Origin: Strix aluco
Taxonomy: Eukaryota; Chordata; Aves; Strigiformes; Strigidae
NCBI RefSeq assembly: GCF_031877795.1
Contig: NC_133948.1
Location: forward strand, 16,012,948-16,076,947
Direction of reading: 5' to 3'
DNA: 64,000 nucleotides
Below, piece after piece: positions 25,735 through 37,600 of this stretch. Both the position numbers and the translations under genes were made by a program. The notes under the pieces are model-generated. The model worked only from the letters and a program-made list of their open reading frames with translations. It did not search any database and was not told the origin of the DNA. Every line of letters begins with the position of its first letter. Position 1 is the stretch's first letter.

Positions 25735-27060
25735 CACACAGGCATCAAATCACTTCTTTGTGAAGCTGGAATATTCCCTGCCCGTAGGAGAGTGGATTTG
25801 TATCTCTGTTCATCCTCGCTGCCCTTTCCTAAACCTTTTTTTTTTTTTAATTCTACTATAGTCTTCTTGAAAGGAGGCAACCAAAAGGCACATGGCCTTC
25901 AGGGTGCAAATGCTCCCTGGGTGTTTCACTTCATGTGGCTCTGGTCCTTATTCTTACACTCACCAAGTGGTCTTTTCTTCCTTTTGATCCAAGGGCACTA
26001 ATGCCTTCACAGCTATGTCAAGCTCTTCTCCTTGACCAGCAAGAGCTAGTTTAGAACTCGCCATTGTCCTAATGTGGAAAGGATTGATTTCCCCATGTGC
26101 TTTCTTTTGCCTTTATCAACACTAGTACGTGCTTTGTAACTCCCAGCCCTTCTATATTGTTGAATACTACTCCATTCCTTCAAAGCCAGTTTCAGATTCG
26201 ACTGTTCTCAGTAACAGTGCATCATATGCAAATGTTGTCTCCTTTCAATTTGCTCCCTTTTCAGGTAGTTTAGGAACATTATACAACCCAAATCTCAGCA
26301 CAGACCTTTGGGGAACTCTACTGGCAACCCGTTTAATTTATTCCTGCTCTTTATTCCTCTCCTTTAACCTATGGTATGTTCCCACTTATGCCAAGGCAGC
26401 CAGTTCTTGAGGAGCTCCTAATGAGAGAACATGCAGGATGCATTTGGGAAATCCATGTGCAGTATTTCAAGCTGGATGACCCTTCTCTACATGCCTGTCA
26501 GTTCCTTCAAAGAGCTCAGATGAATGTCTGAAGCATTTCTTCCCACTGTACATCCATGACTACTAATTTATTCTGCACTACAGCTTTTTCCAATTTTCCC
26601 AGTGCAGAAGTCAGACTTACTGCTCTGTGCTTCCCCAGGTTCCATGGGAGTTTGTTTTAAAAACTGGTATCTCATTTGCCACCTCCTATTCCTCTGGCAC
26701 AGAGGCCAATTTAAGCAATAGGTTACAAGCCACACTGAGCAGCTCAGCAATTTCATATCTGAGCTCTTTTACAATGCTTGTGTGAATACCAGCTCATCCC
26801 GACGATTTGTCATTATTCACTTTATCGATTCAGTCTAAAATCCTCCTTACTGACACTTCAGTCTGAGGTTGTTTCTCTGACTTTTCTCTCCCACCACCCA
26901 AAGGCCCCAGTGGAGGACTGTCTCCATATTTCAGTGCAAAGAACTAACAGGGAACTTCTGCTGTCACTTCACCGTAACGAGCACTTCTCCACACTTTGGT
27001 CACCTGTTGGCTCCTCCAGATCTTCATCTGGTTTCCTGATGGCCTCTCCTTATCAAGACT
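25735..27060 (-). mobile_element. Ancient CR1/L3-like LINE fragment with reverse-transcriptase region
   Basis: A strongly decayed copy. Read on the minus strand, 26,680-26,560 resembles the CR1-group TPIFKK...PVSLT...PGK segment, with the order intact but stop codons present. The stretch near 26,325-26,275 reads like the SGVPQGSVLG block (seen as SRVPQRSVLR). Plus-strand phrases near 25,850, 26,040-26,120, 26,280-26,380 and 26,690-26,830 follow one another in the same order as old minus-strand L3/CR1 copies that I know from amniote genomes. It is independent of the younger CR1 just to its left. The exact family is not resolved. Confidence 0.65.
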
Positions 27061-28226
27061 ATTAGCTGCTGAAGGACTGAGCAGAACTGAGGATTAGAGA
27101 AGGCTTTGCCTTTTCCTGCTTTTTTTCCATGTGAGCCCAAATGCCCAGTCAAGTAATAGGATGTCCTAGTGAGGAACCGTATGAAAATAGATCCTTCAAG
27201 CTGGCCTTTGCAGCCAGCTGGGGCAGCCTCAATCAGTCACACATGGAAGAAGCAGGCTATATCATCTGCCTACATGTTCTACCAGTCTCTGGTGACTAGG
27301 CTTGGAAATGAAGCATATGGCAGACAAGAGCTTTTTAAGGAGTATAAGGAGTCCTATGTAGTCTTTTAGCTTTGAATTTTTTCCCCCATAAATTCAAAAA
27401 AGACTTGGGGGTAAAATGTAATTCTTCCCCTAATGCTACCTGTTCCCCTTGACATCTCTCCTCTGACCAGTTCCTTCCAGCAGATCCTGGAGTTACCTAT
27501 AAATCCGAACCAGACATTTTCCCAGCCTCAAAATAGTGTGTATATCTCATCCAGTTCCAGCTTGGCTGGGGGACACTGAGGAGGAGAGTGAAATAGGAGT
27601 ACAGCTTTTAAGCACTATATATGCAACCCAGTCTCCATGATGCCACAGCATGCTTGGCCCTCCTCTCCACCATGATATTTCTAAAAATGGCCAAAGTCCT
27701 TCAAAGGCTGGGAAAACCTCCCCCCTCTAGCAGACTGCATTTAAAACACAACTCTGAGCTCCTTTGCTACCCAGGACCATGCCTTTCTGGTGCACAGAAG
27801 TCTGTAACCCACAAATAAATATTATTAAAGGAGTTTTCTGCACCTGTTTATGAGCACTAAGGAGAAATGACCACTGCTCACTACTTGTCATGACAGTGAT
27901 TTCATCCTCTATTCCACTTGAGCCCCTCTGACCCAGGTGCTGAGCATGCTACACAGACTAGCGGAATAAAAGGTTTGGACTGGCATGAGCAGGGGGCTGC
28001 AAGAGCTGCACCGTACTGGCATCACATGGATAGCCATTACTCAGGCTTCTCATTAATGTTTAATGAAGAGAAATGCTTACTGAATTGTAACTGGCAAGAA
28101 ACCACCTGGATTATTAAAGATACTGTCCTGAGCCTTCAGCCTGCTCCATTTCCAAGGAGACTGTCAGGTGAGTGGGTTGCTGCAGCAGAGATAGACAAGG
28201 GGAGAATCTTCCCACCTTGTGATCAC

Positions 28227-28267
28227 ACACATGCACACACATTCATACTCACACTCGTGCACACATC
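28227..28267 (+). repeat. Interrupted CA-rich microsatellite
   Basis: An imperfect (CA)n stretch broken by TG, TT and TC pairs (ACACACATGCACACACATTC and so on). Confidence 0.6.
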
Positions 28268-29520
28268 CTTCTGGATATGCTTGATCGGCAAAGATAGAAG
28301 CTTGTGGAAGTCCTTGTGACATGAAGGCAGCACTATGCAGAAAGCCAGCATCATGATGATGTGCAGGTACCGAGATGCTGTCAGTGGCAACCACAGTCTG
28401 AGGGTCCGGCCATAAAAGCTGTGTCTAACCCTTTCCCAGGCAGAGCTTCAAAGCAAGGACATATCTTGCAGTGCTCACTCCGAATGGCTACTGAATGATG
28501 CTTTGGCCAAAAGCAGCTCTAGCTGTCCACACAGGTCACAGATGCCCTGTAACAGAGCTGAAGCAAAATGTCCTAACACTGGGGAACTGAGCTGTGAAAC
28601 AGCCTCAGCTGCAGACTTTAGAGTATTTGCCACCCTGTGGGTAAATGCAGTTTTTTGTCTTTCTTGATTTTAGCTCAGAAGGGCCCTTTGGTGGGGGACA
28701 AGGAGACCTCTGCAGAATGGTGCTGAGGAACATGTGCCTTGGTGGTCAGTGCCTTCCACCTCCTGGGTTTCCAGAGTCATGGATTTTGTGACCATATAAA
28801 TTTATTTGGGGGGATAAAATTCCTTTCCCGAGTTATACACCACCACCACCTCCCCCCACAGCATTTATTCCTCTGGACAAATTTGCTATCCCTGGCTTAA
28901 TAAAAGAAACAGACAGAGCGTTAAATGCAGTCCCAGCAGCATGAGAACCTCCACACAAATTCCAAAATGTCACTTTGGAAGTTAGCACTTCATCTTTTTT
29001 AGCTGCGAAGGGTAAAGATCCTCCTCAATGCAAATTAGCACTGCAGCAAAGATGCCAAACCTTTCCTTTCCTCCCCCAGTCGTGGTAAGATTCAAGATTG
29101 CTGCATGATTAAGCCCTGGCAGGTTTTCCTCCCCTCCTTTTTCTAAAACAAACATTAAATTATGAAAATAAATGTAAAAAATCCCTTATGCTACTGAAAT
29201 CTGGATGTTATGGATCAAATGGACCGAAGTCAGAATATAGAAAATCAAAAGGTTACAGAGAAATATCAGCTCTTCATCCTTCATTTCACAGACTTTAAAT
29301 CAGTATTAAATGATTGCATTAAGAAGGCAGAATATTAGAGAGGGAATTGGCTGAAATTTTGTAGGAATACTTTTAGTCACTGAAAATGCAAATGTGTTAA
29401 CAACAAAATGTTTTGCAAATCCATATTTGTTTTGCAGCTTGTGCATTTATTAAAGACACTTGGGCAATGTCATATTCTTTGGTTTCCCATCATTGTGCTT
29501 TTTATAGTTTGAGGTTAATT

Positions 29521-29546
29521 AAAAAAAGAAAAAAAAAAAAAAAAAA
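29521..29546 (+). repeat. A-rich tract
   Basis: Seven A, one G, then eighteen A in an AT-rich stretch. No element or processed gene copy was recognised upstream of it. Confidence 0.85.
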
Positions 29547-31865
29547 GGATGTTCCAATTTTAAACTGAAATGTTTGTGGTGTGTCAAACAAATTTTCACT
29601 TTACCCAAAAAAATTCTCTGAGTTTCTGGTTTTCCAAAAATTTCAGTTTCAGTTTTGCTTTAGCTTGGAATTATATTCTCTGATTTTATGAAAAAATCTG
29701 GGTCTATGCATAAGCTAGGACAGAGTTAAAGTTTTCACCAGAACCTCTCCTTTTGTATTTTCTAGCTCTTCAGTTTGTATCTTAACTTTGGGAAGCTTTT
29801 GACTTTTGTTGGTAAAATCTATTTTAGTAAATATTTAGTCAGCAAATCAGTCAGAATCTCTTCTTCTTCCTTTCTTCTTCCTTTCAAGTGCAAAGTCCTT
29901 TCATGATAAAATCTTCAGTAGTCAGTGCTGGGAACTAAAGGACACATGTAGAGGCATTCTCCATACTCAGCTACTTAGTCCTGTTAAAAGCCTTTGCCAA
30001 ACTGGGAAATTGTCATGTTTACGCTACTGATGGACCAAGTGTTGGTTGTACCTCTACAGCACTCTCATTAAGTTCCCAGTATGTTAATGCTTTCTTCATG
30101 GTCACGTTGCTGTCCTCCCTCCCCAAATGTACTCATCATCTCCATGTGTTTGGAATGGTTGCGATGGACCAGTGCTCACTGGGATGTCCTTGATAAGGCC
30201 CTTCTTCTGAGATTTGCGGGTGTGAAGGGAAGTCCCAGAGGAAAATGGGAGAAATCAGAGGTCTTTAAGGATGAAGACAAATACTTTTAGTACTGAAAGA
30301 CAAGGAACGGGATGGACACACTGTGAGCCAAAAATACATGGAAGGACTATGCTGTGTGCAATACACTGGTGGAGACCACTACAGCCAGTGTGTAGTCCAT
30401 GGGAGAAGGCCAATGGACATCACCACTGGCACTGCTCACTGCATCTCTCACCTCCCTCTCATGGGCAGCTGATCATCTTCTGTAGGAAGGAGAGATTCCA
30501 GATTGTGGAAGACAGTCCCCAGGCCTTCACAGTACAATACAAATCCCATCTCTTCTTATAAGATTTCCATCACACAGGAAGGCAGAAGAGTGTTTCCATT
30601 TCCTGGCAGATGATCATGAAAAAAAAAAAAAAAAAGAAAGGAAAAGAGTAATGCCCAATTGGGTAAGCAAAGCTTCTGGTTAGCCCTACATTTATTGTGG
30701 GAAGAGGCTAAAACAAATATTTCTGTTTCCCAGGAGCAGACAGCCTCATGCTCCCAATCCTCCTAACAAACCAGGGCTTCCAGGCAGAAAACCTAACAGT
30801 CACAGTTGGGTTCAGTGAATCAGCCAAGTGGCAGAGGAAGAGGAGGAGCTTCCAAACCATGCCTAGAAGTGGGATGTGTTTTGGGCCTACAGCTGTCCAG
30901 TGCCTTTGTTCTGAGTGCCCCACTGCTGTCAGCCTCAACTTCACTTTGCACAGCAGAGACCAAAGCACAGCCTGTGAGAAGGTGAATTTCTGACCTGTAC
31001 GAACAACCACTATAGGCATTCGCCTTCCTAAAAAAATTTTCCTCTCTAGTGGTCTCCAGCTATGCTCACTTCTTCTTTCTTGTCTCCTTTTCCAAACTCA
31101 GTCCAGTAGTTCTCAAAATGTCAGAGCATTTGGTGAGAAGGGCACAATCCCAGTGGTGTGACTGATGGCGATTGCCATGTCTCAGTGCTGGGGAAGCATC
31201 ATAAAGCATGATTGAAACTCATGAATTGTACTAGCTGAGAAAAAATCTGCAGCTTTTTCCAAATGAGGATACTGGAGTCCTGAGGAGATGCTGGTATAAA
31301 ACTGGCATGAGTGTACATTGATACTGAAGGTGGAAGACGTGCTGTCTGTGCTTGGTAGTGCAGTACCCAGGTGTGTGTGTGGGTGAACCATACCCCTCAC
31401 ACCTCACCGCCAGTACTCTTCCAGTCCTGCACCTGGTGTTTCAGAGTAAAGCTGGAAACTAGGGAAGAACAAGGAAAGGAGAAATTTATCAGCCCAGAGT
31501 TATACTTCTGCAGTCCAGGTGCATGCAGCCAAGCTAGAGGAAAAATACAGGTTTCAGCATGTAAGTCACTACTTTTGCCTACTTAGATATCTCCCTCATA
31601 GCAAGATTGATGTCTTTCTGGCAGGGATGATTTCTCACTGTTGACCATAATGGAACTCTAGATGATTACTCAGACGGAGACATCTCTACTCTGCCTCAGT
31701 GTTTGGGCAGATGACTCCTGCCAGAGTCCAAATCACTCTGACACACGCCTGTACTCCAGGAGGGAGTGCTCTGCCTCACAGGATTAATGGCTCAGCATAT
31801 TGGACAAGTTCAGGACGACAAGGTCCTGTCCTTCTTGCCCCATAGCCCAGTGTCAATCCACTGTC

Positions 31866-31920
31866 TCGAGTCACAGGAGTGCTGGGTTCCTATCCCAGCT
31901 CCAACACAAGCCAGGTGAGC
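31866..31920 (+). repeat. MIR-like SINE relic
   Basis: GAGTCACAGGAGTGCTGGGT then TCCTATCCCAGCTCCAACAC resembles the central MIR phrase. It is short and diverged. Confidence 0.35.
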
Positions 31921-33769
31921 TGCGATGGAGTAAAACATCCCCCAAGATAAAACAATTCACTTCTTGTCAGAGGAAGTGTTTCATTTGGCATTTTAACCCA
32001 ATATGAACTGTTTCACTTTACCAAAAACTCTGTAAAGTTGTGGGTTTGGGTCAGTCTCAAGCAATTATTTTTTTCTGGATCACTGGCCAAATCAAGAAAA
32101 CAATTACTTGCATATCTCTGCTCGTGACAATCAGACAAGGCAGTCTTGCCCTCCATTTGCAAAAACAGCAGAAGGAGGTGAAAGATCTGAGCCGTCACTA
32201 ACATACACACAATGTTGCCAGCTCCTGCCTTCCAGGGCCCAGAAAAACAAGTGATTTTACAGGAAGCAGTAAAGTTAATTATTTCTTGAGCTCCTTTCCC
32301 TGGAGCAGTGAGGGAGGGATAGGGCTGTGATTCAGAGAACGCACATGGCTTGGAGATTCACGGAAAAGTGTGCTTTGGTGCAGAGGTTAGTGATAAAAAA
32401 TGAAATGCAAGCAAACCCACATGTCACAACCGTCATTGATATTTCTAGGAAAGTGAGTGTAACCCTCAGAGTAGGCATGAGCTGAATGAGAGTCCAGCAT
32501 CTCTATCAAGGGCTGTTCCCAATTAGACTTATTACAGGGGTGATCTAATAATGACTGATTCTGGCCCAAAGCTGTTGATGATTAAATATTTGCAGTTTCT
32601 TAGAGACGTCCTGGTGATTTTTTTAGTATATGCACTGGAGGACAGCTCTACTCTTGTTGCTGCCATTTCTTTCAGTAAATGAGTGCACATAAGTCAGAGA
32701 AATTCAGAAAACGGTAAGCAAATGCATTGCAAGTTCAGCGTAGTAAGGAAAAATGCTTTCCAAGGCTGTTAGCTGCAGGTTCACATCTTTTTTCTAGCAA
32801 ACCTTACAGCCATCCTCAATGCAAGGGGATTCACAATTGCTGAGAGGATGCACTGTGTCTGTTCAAGACACCTATCACTTGCAAAGTGATGATCAGGGAC
32901 GTAGATGCCAGGCAGGATGCTTGGGAAGTGTGTTTTCTTGTTCACTGGTCATTCCTGGGTTGGTTTTCATTGTGGTTTCCACTATGTCCTTCGTCATCTT
33001 TGGTGAAATTTCCTTCTCCATGGAAAGGGACAGTCTCTGGAAGCAAATTACCTCTTGGAAGGATGGGACTGACACCAGCAATCTTGATGTTCATTTGCCC
33101 TTGACTTTTATATCTAGGATCAGGAACTAATTTCTCACAGTTTGTGAAATGATGTACAGCAGGCTGCACCCAGAGACCAGAGAATATCTGGGACTCAGAG
33201 TAAGAGAAGCATAGCCATATGGGCCAGCCTAACATCCCACATACCTTGACCTTGCTATTTCTGCCTGAAATGTGAACTTATGGCTTAGCATTTCCTCCTT
33301 TGAGCAAACTGAAGGATTAGGGTCCAACAAGGCAACACCCAAGAAAACGTGGGTGTTGGACATGCCTCTGGGTGTAATACAGTAGCACATATCCTAAATT
33401 TCAGTCCTAAAATGCTATCTCAGGCTGCTGCTTAAAAAATCTACTACTTTGCAGCCACAGGGCTCTGGATTTCTATGCAAGATCCAGCCCTTCCAACCTG
33501 GACCCCACAGTGCACAGCTTCAGCGTGCCTAATTTTTTAGAGGTTCTACAAAAAGTCCCGCACTTCTTCAATAGCTGACATTATCATAAATTGCAGTCTG
33601 TGCATCATTTTCAGCCACAGTATTCCACGCCTGCAATTTCCTACCGCTGGATCTTGATCTGTCCTTATCTGCAAAATTAAACACTGTTTTGCTATCAGTA
33701 ATCTGCACCCTATGGTTGGATTTTTATGTTGTGATTATTATTCATAAACTTCACTTCAATAAACTGAAA

Positions 33770-34300
33770 GATGGAGCTCCTTCTGTTTGTCAAGGTTTTC
33801 CAAACCTTGACTCATCCTTGTAAGTTTTTGTCTACCTTTTCCAGTTTGACAACATATTTTAACAATGTGGATATCATATATAGATCCAGTAGTTTATCTT
33901 GCTCTCCCTAATATTTTATGCAGAAATCACACCACCTCTTTCGATCCAGTTAGCATTTCCCTATGAATGAATTTTTGGCTCATGTTCACCACCCCAGTTT
34001 CCTTATCTTAGAGTGAGCTTCCATTAGGTGCTTAACTCAAATGGTCTGCAAGTCATTTGTGGGGTCACGGCTTTACCGTTTCTTATATCACAAGTATGAG
34101 CTGTGCTGTCTGTGCCTTGATTAAAGTCCTTGTGTCTGATGGGTTAAGATGCATATCCTTCATTTGAGCCTGCCTTACAGGACTGGCCCTTTATTACTGA
34201 CCTGCCATCTCTCCAGTTTTTTCAGAGTACTGTACCTCACTCCATCTCAGCTGTGAAGATGTTGAATGGTTTGGGACTGAAGACAGTCCCCACTAGAGCA
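33770..34300 (-). mobile_element. Ancient CR1/L3-like LINE fragment
   Basis: The plus strand carries decayed versions of the complement of CR1/L3 ORF2, in the correct order: a segment around 33,830-33,860 (CTACCTTTTCCAGTTTGACA), the GGCTCATGTTCACCACCCC phrase at about 33,977, and a late phrase near 34,255-34,290 similar to the usual 'atattgaacaggactggcccc' segment. No frame survives. Boundaries are approximate and the call rests on remembered family sequence, so it is moderate. Confidence 0.45.
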
Positions 34301-34641
34301 GCTAGAAGGAGAGGGTGGTGGGCAGCTCACTCTGCTGGGGCTGTGCAGCCTGGGTGGTGGTTTGCTACCTGGCATGGTCAAAGATTTGCCATGTGGGATG
34401 ACACCACTCCACAGGGGAAGCAAGTGACTTCCTACCAGCTTCCTCATCAAGATGAGAGGAAGATTTTAAGTGATTCCTGTGTGCTTTGAGAAAGAAGCTG
34501 CTATTTACTCCATAATACAGTTTTTTTCCTCTGCTGCCCTTGTGTTTTCCATCAACAGTGAAGCATGGCTTTGGCCAGGGTACTCGATTCTTCCCTTGTC
34601 AGTGGAGAAGAGCCAGTCACAGAGCACCCAGCCAGTTTACC

Positions 34642-34690
34642 CATAGAATCATAGAATTATTTAGGTTGGAAAGGATCTTTAGGATCATCA
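34642..34690 (-). mobile_element. Very short CR1 3' end
   Basis: Only the last 50 or so bases of a CR1 remain: CATAGAATCATAGAATTATT followed by TAGGTTGGAAAGGATCTTTA, the complement of the CR1 tail. The match ends abruptly at about 34,690, consistent with extreme 5' truncation on insertion or later deletion. Confidence 0.75.
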
Positions 34691-37600
34691 CTGCTTCCCA
34701 GGCTTCTGGAGGAGCATTGAGCCACTTGACAGATAAAAATTTACATTCAGCCCCTGGTGCTGCAGTCTCGTGCCTGAGGTGCTCAGGGAGAGCTATTCTC
34801 TTCCTAGAATAAAGCTATCAGAGCCTCAGAGTGGGCTCCCTCTGCTCTTCACCCAAACCAGGGTGGACAGGGCTGTTGTGTTTACCACACCACTGTGCAG
34901 GTGTGAGATTTGGATGCTGTACAGAAAATGCTTCCAGCAGCTGGAGAAAGATGCACCAGAGGAATTTCTACCTTTGCTCTGAATGGGATAGTAAGACAGG
35001 CTGTGTGGCAAAAACATTTTGCAGCTTGCTGAGTGCATCACCACTGGGGTATGATTAATGAAGGCCCAGCTGCAATGGAAGAGACATGTGGCTCAACTGG
35101 ACACAAAAACACCCCAGCAGTTCCAAGAACTCCCCAAAAAAGTGCACATCAGCCAGGTCTTTTGAATTACCACTCGCAAAAAGGCAACAATAGAGCAGCT
35201 ACTTGGGGGAAGGCTTGTGCAGGAACAACAGCCCTGGGAAAGAAAAAGCAGCCAGGGTGAAGGGTGCAGCAGCAGGGCAACACTGTTCCTTCCAGCTGCA
35301 CGGGATCCATCACAGCAGCATCACTGCTAAAGCCATCTCTCGAGATCAGAACTAAACTTGATTAGTATTTTAATCAAAATTCAATCATATTAGGAAAGAA
35401 ATACGCTTTTAAGACAAATACCGACTGTGGAGGGAAATAGAAGCTAATTGGCTTGCAAAAGACCGCACAGCCAAGGCCAGGAACTGAACATGTGCCCCTG
35501 ATGGGTGAACTGTGGGTCAAGCAGCAGCTATAGGCACAATCCCAGCAGTTTGTTACTCATCTTATGGGCTCCTCCTGCCTGACATTTGCCAGTGGAGACC
35601 AGTGAATGAAGTGGTTGTACTTCCCTGTTACAAATTGATGACCAGAGGGGACTGTTACGCTGATCTTTTCTGATCTCCTGCTGATCACAGAGCAATAGCC
35701 ATCCTGCCCCTTTTTTATGGCTAAACAAGAACAGATGCTCCAGCAAGATGTTAAATCTTCACCTAAATGCTAAATCTGCACAGAATCCTTCATGTTTAAA
35801 GGCTGTGGGATAAACTTTGTACTTTGCTAGGGGACAGCTACTCCTGCACTACCCTTTGCTACTTTGCCGTGCCCCCACGGAGCACCGTGGAGCTCCATCC
35901 ACGCTGGCGCAGGGAGACTTTGCACTGTGCTCTACCTACTGTGTGTGGTAAAGATGCCCCAACACCCTCATGGTTTATGCAGCCAGGAGTATTTTGTGGT
36001 GTGCAGGGTATGCAGTGCAACACCATTCACACTGGGATTTTCTCACGTCCCATGATTTCCAAGCGCTCTTTCCCCCACCAAAAAGAAGTATTATGGTGGC
36101 TTTCTGCTACCCATCCCTCCAAACACAAATAATGTGAGTATCATAAGCATGTCTAATTCACATGAATAATTTATGCAAAGTAATAAGTTCCTGATACCAA
36201 TAAACAGAATAAATACAACTCCCAGAGACCACATTAGAAACTAGAATTCATTTTTACACAGATATAAAACTGTTATGATCAAGTAAGGGGAGAAATAATC
36301 TCCATCAATAACACTTCCTTATTTCTTCATTGTTTTATTTGCACAGTGCTGCATCTCTGTATAGTGTACAATCCATCCAGCTGTCCTGGGGATGCCTACG
36401 AAGCTATTCCAGCAGGTATTATATTAATCATTTCTCATCACCAGACAGACATTGTTGGAGGCTTTTCTTGTTTCACTTGCAGCATTAGATCACTTTTAGC
36501 AACAAGCAGAGTGGGATCCAAACATATTTTCCCCTCCAGATACTGAGACACAGTCTTATTTATAAAATACATATTTTCACTGTTAATTTCATACTGGCAT
36601 TCTCTGCACAAGACATAAAATGCCATTACTGGACACCAGTAGCATGTCTGAATTCAGGAGCTAAAAGTCGGTGAAAATATTCCATGTCACTGGCTGTTTG
36701 TTTTGATTGTTTCTGATATTTTTTCCCATTCAGGTCCAGATCATCTTTTCCCATTATTAACCAGCTTCTACCATTTTATCATTCACTAAAGGATTTGGGA
36801 GCTCGGCAGAAACATTTTGATGCACCATCTACTCAGCAGTGTTACTTCTATGGCTGTATTCTATGGACAACCCTAATAAGCTACCTTTCACATAGCAACC
36901 CTTTCCTTAAAATGGATTGGGGACAAAAATCCTTTACTGAGTAACTACTGTGTTTCCTCATTGTTTACCTGGTTTTCTAAACTGCTTAGCAGCTCTGAGG
37001 AGCACAGACTGTGCAACAATCACCTAAAAGTCATGTACTTTAGGTTTTGACAGGAATTTGGGATTGTTAGTAAAAAGATAAAAACCCCTGATTTAATACT
37101 TTGCAACTTTTAGACTTAGCTAGCCAGATTACCGCAAGGACAATATTCAGCTGCATTTACTAAGCAGCACAAATCAGCTCCCTCAGTGGGAATCTCTCTC
37201 ATGCTCAGCATGGAAAACATCAGGTCCCTTCGGAGGGGAAACACCTACCTCTGCAACTCTTAATTGCAACTGTTAATTGTCAGGCTGGAAGTGCTGGCTG
37301 GCTACAAACGGGAGCTGTGGGTGATAAAGGGAAGATGAAAAGAGAACAAAGGCAGCAGCCAAGTGCAAAGCCTGTGTACTTTGAAGGGTAAAGCTGTGAG
37401 GATGGGCAGCCGGGTGGCACAGCAGGTCCCTGGCAGAGGGGCCAGTCTGAGCAAAATTTGGAAATGCAGTGGGTTACGTGTGGAAGAGCTGAATTTGGAG
37501 ACAGAGGGTAGAGTCAACTGGGGGATGAGCCCAAAGCATCTGCGGGTCTGGGCTCCTTGGACTCCCTGCCGCATCCGTGTTTCCTTCTCTTCTCACACCT

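Larger units (their letters stand above)
27061..33769. other. Non-coding stretch without recognised genes
   Basis: Contains the CA-rich run at 28,227, A tracts at 29,521 and 30,619-30,635, and a MIR-like relic at 31,866. The block 29,150-29,510 is AT-rich and free of simple repeats. No open frame resembles a known protein. Confidence 0.6.
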
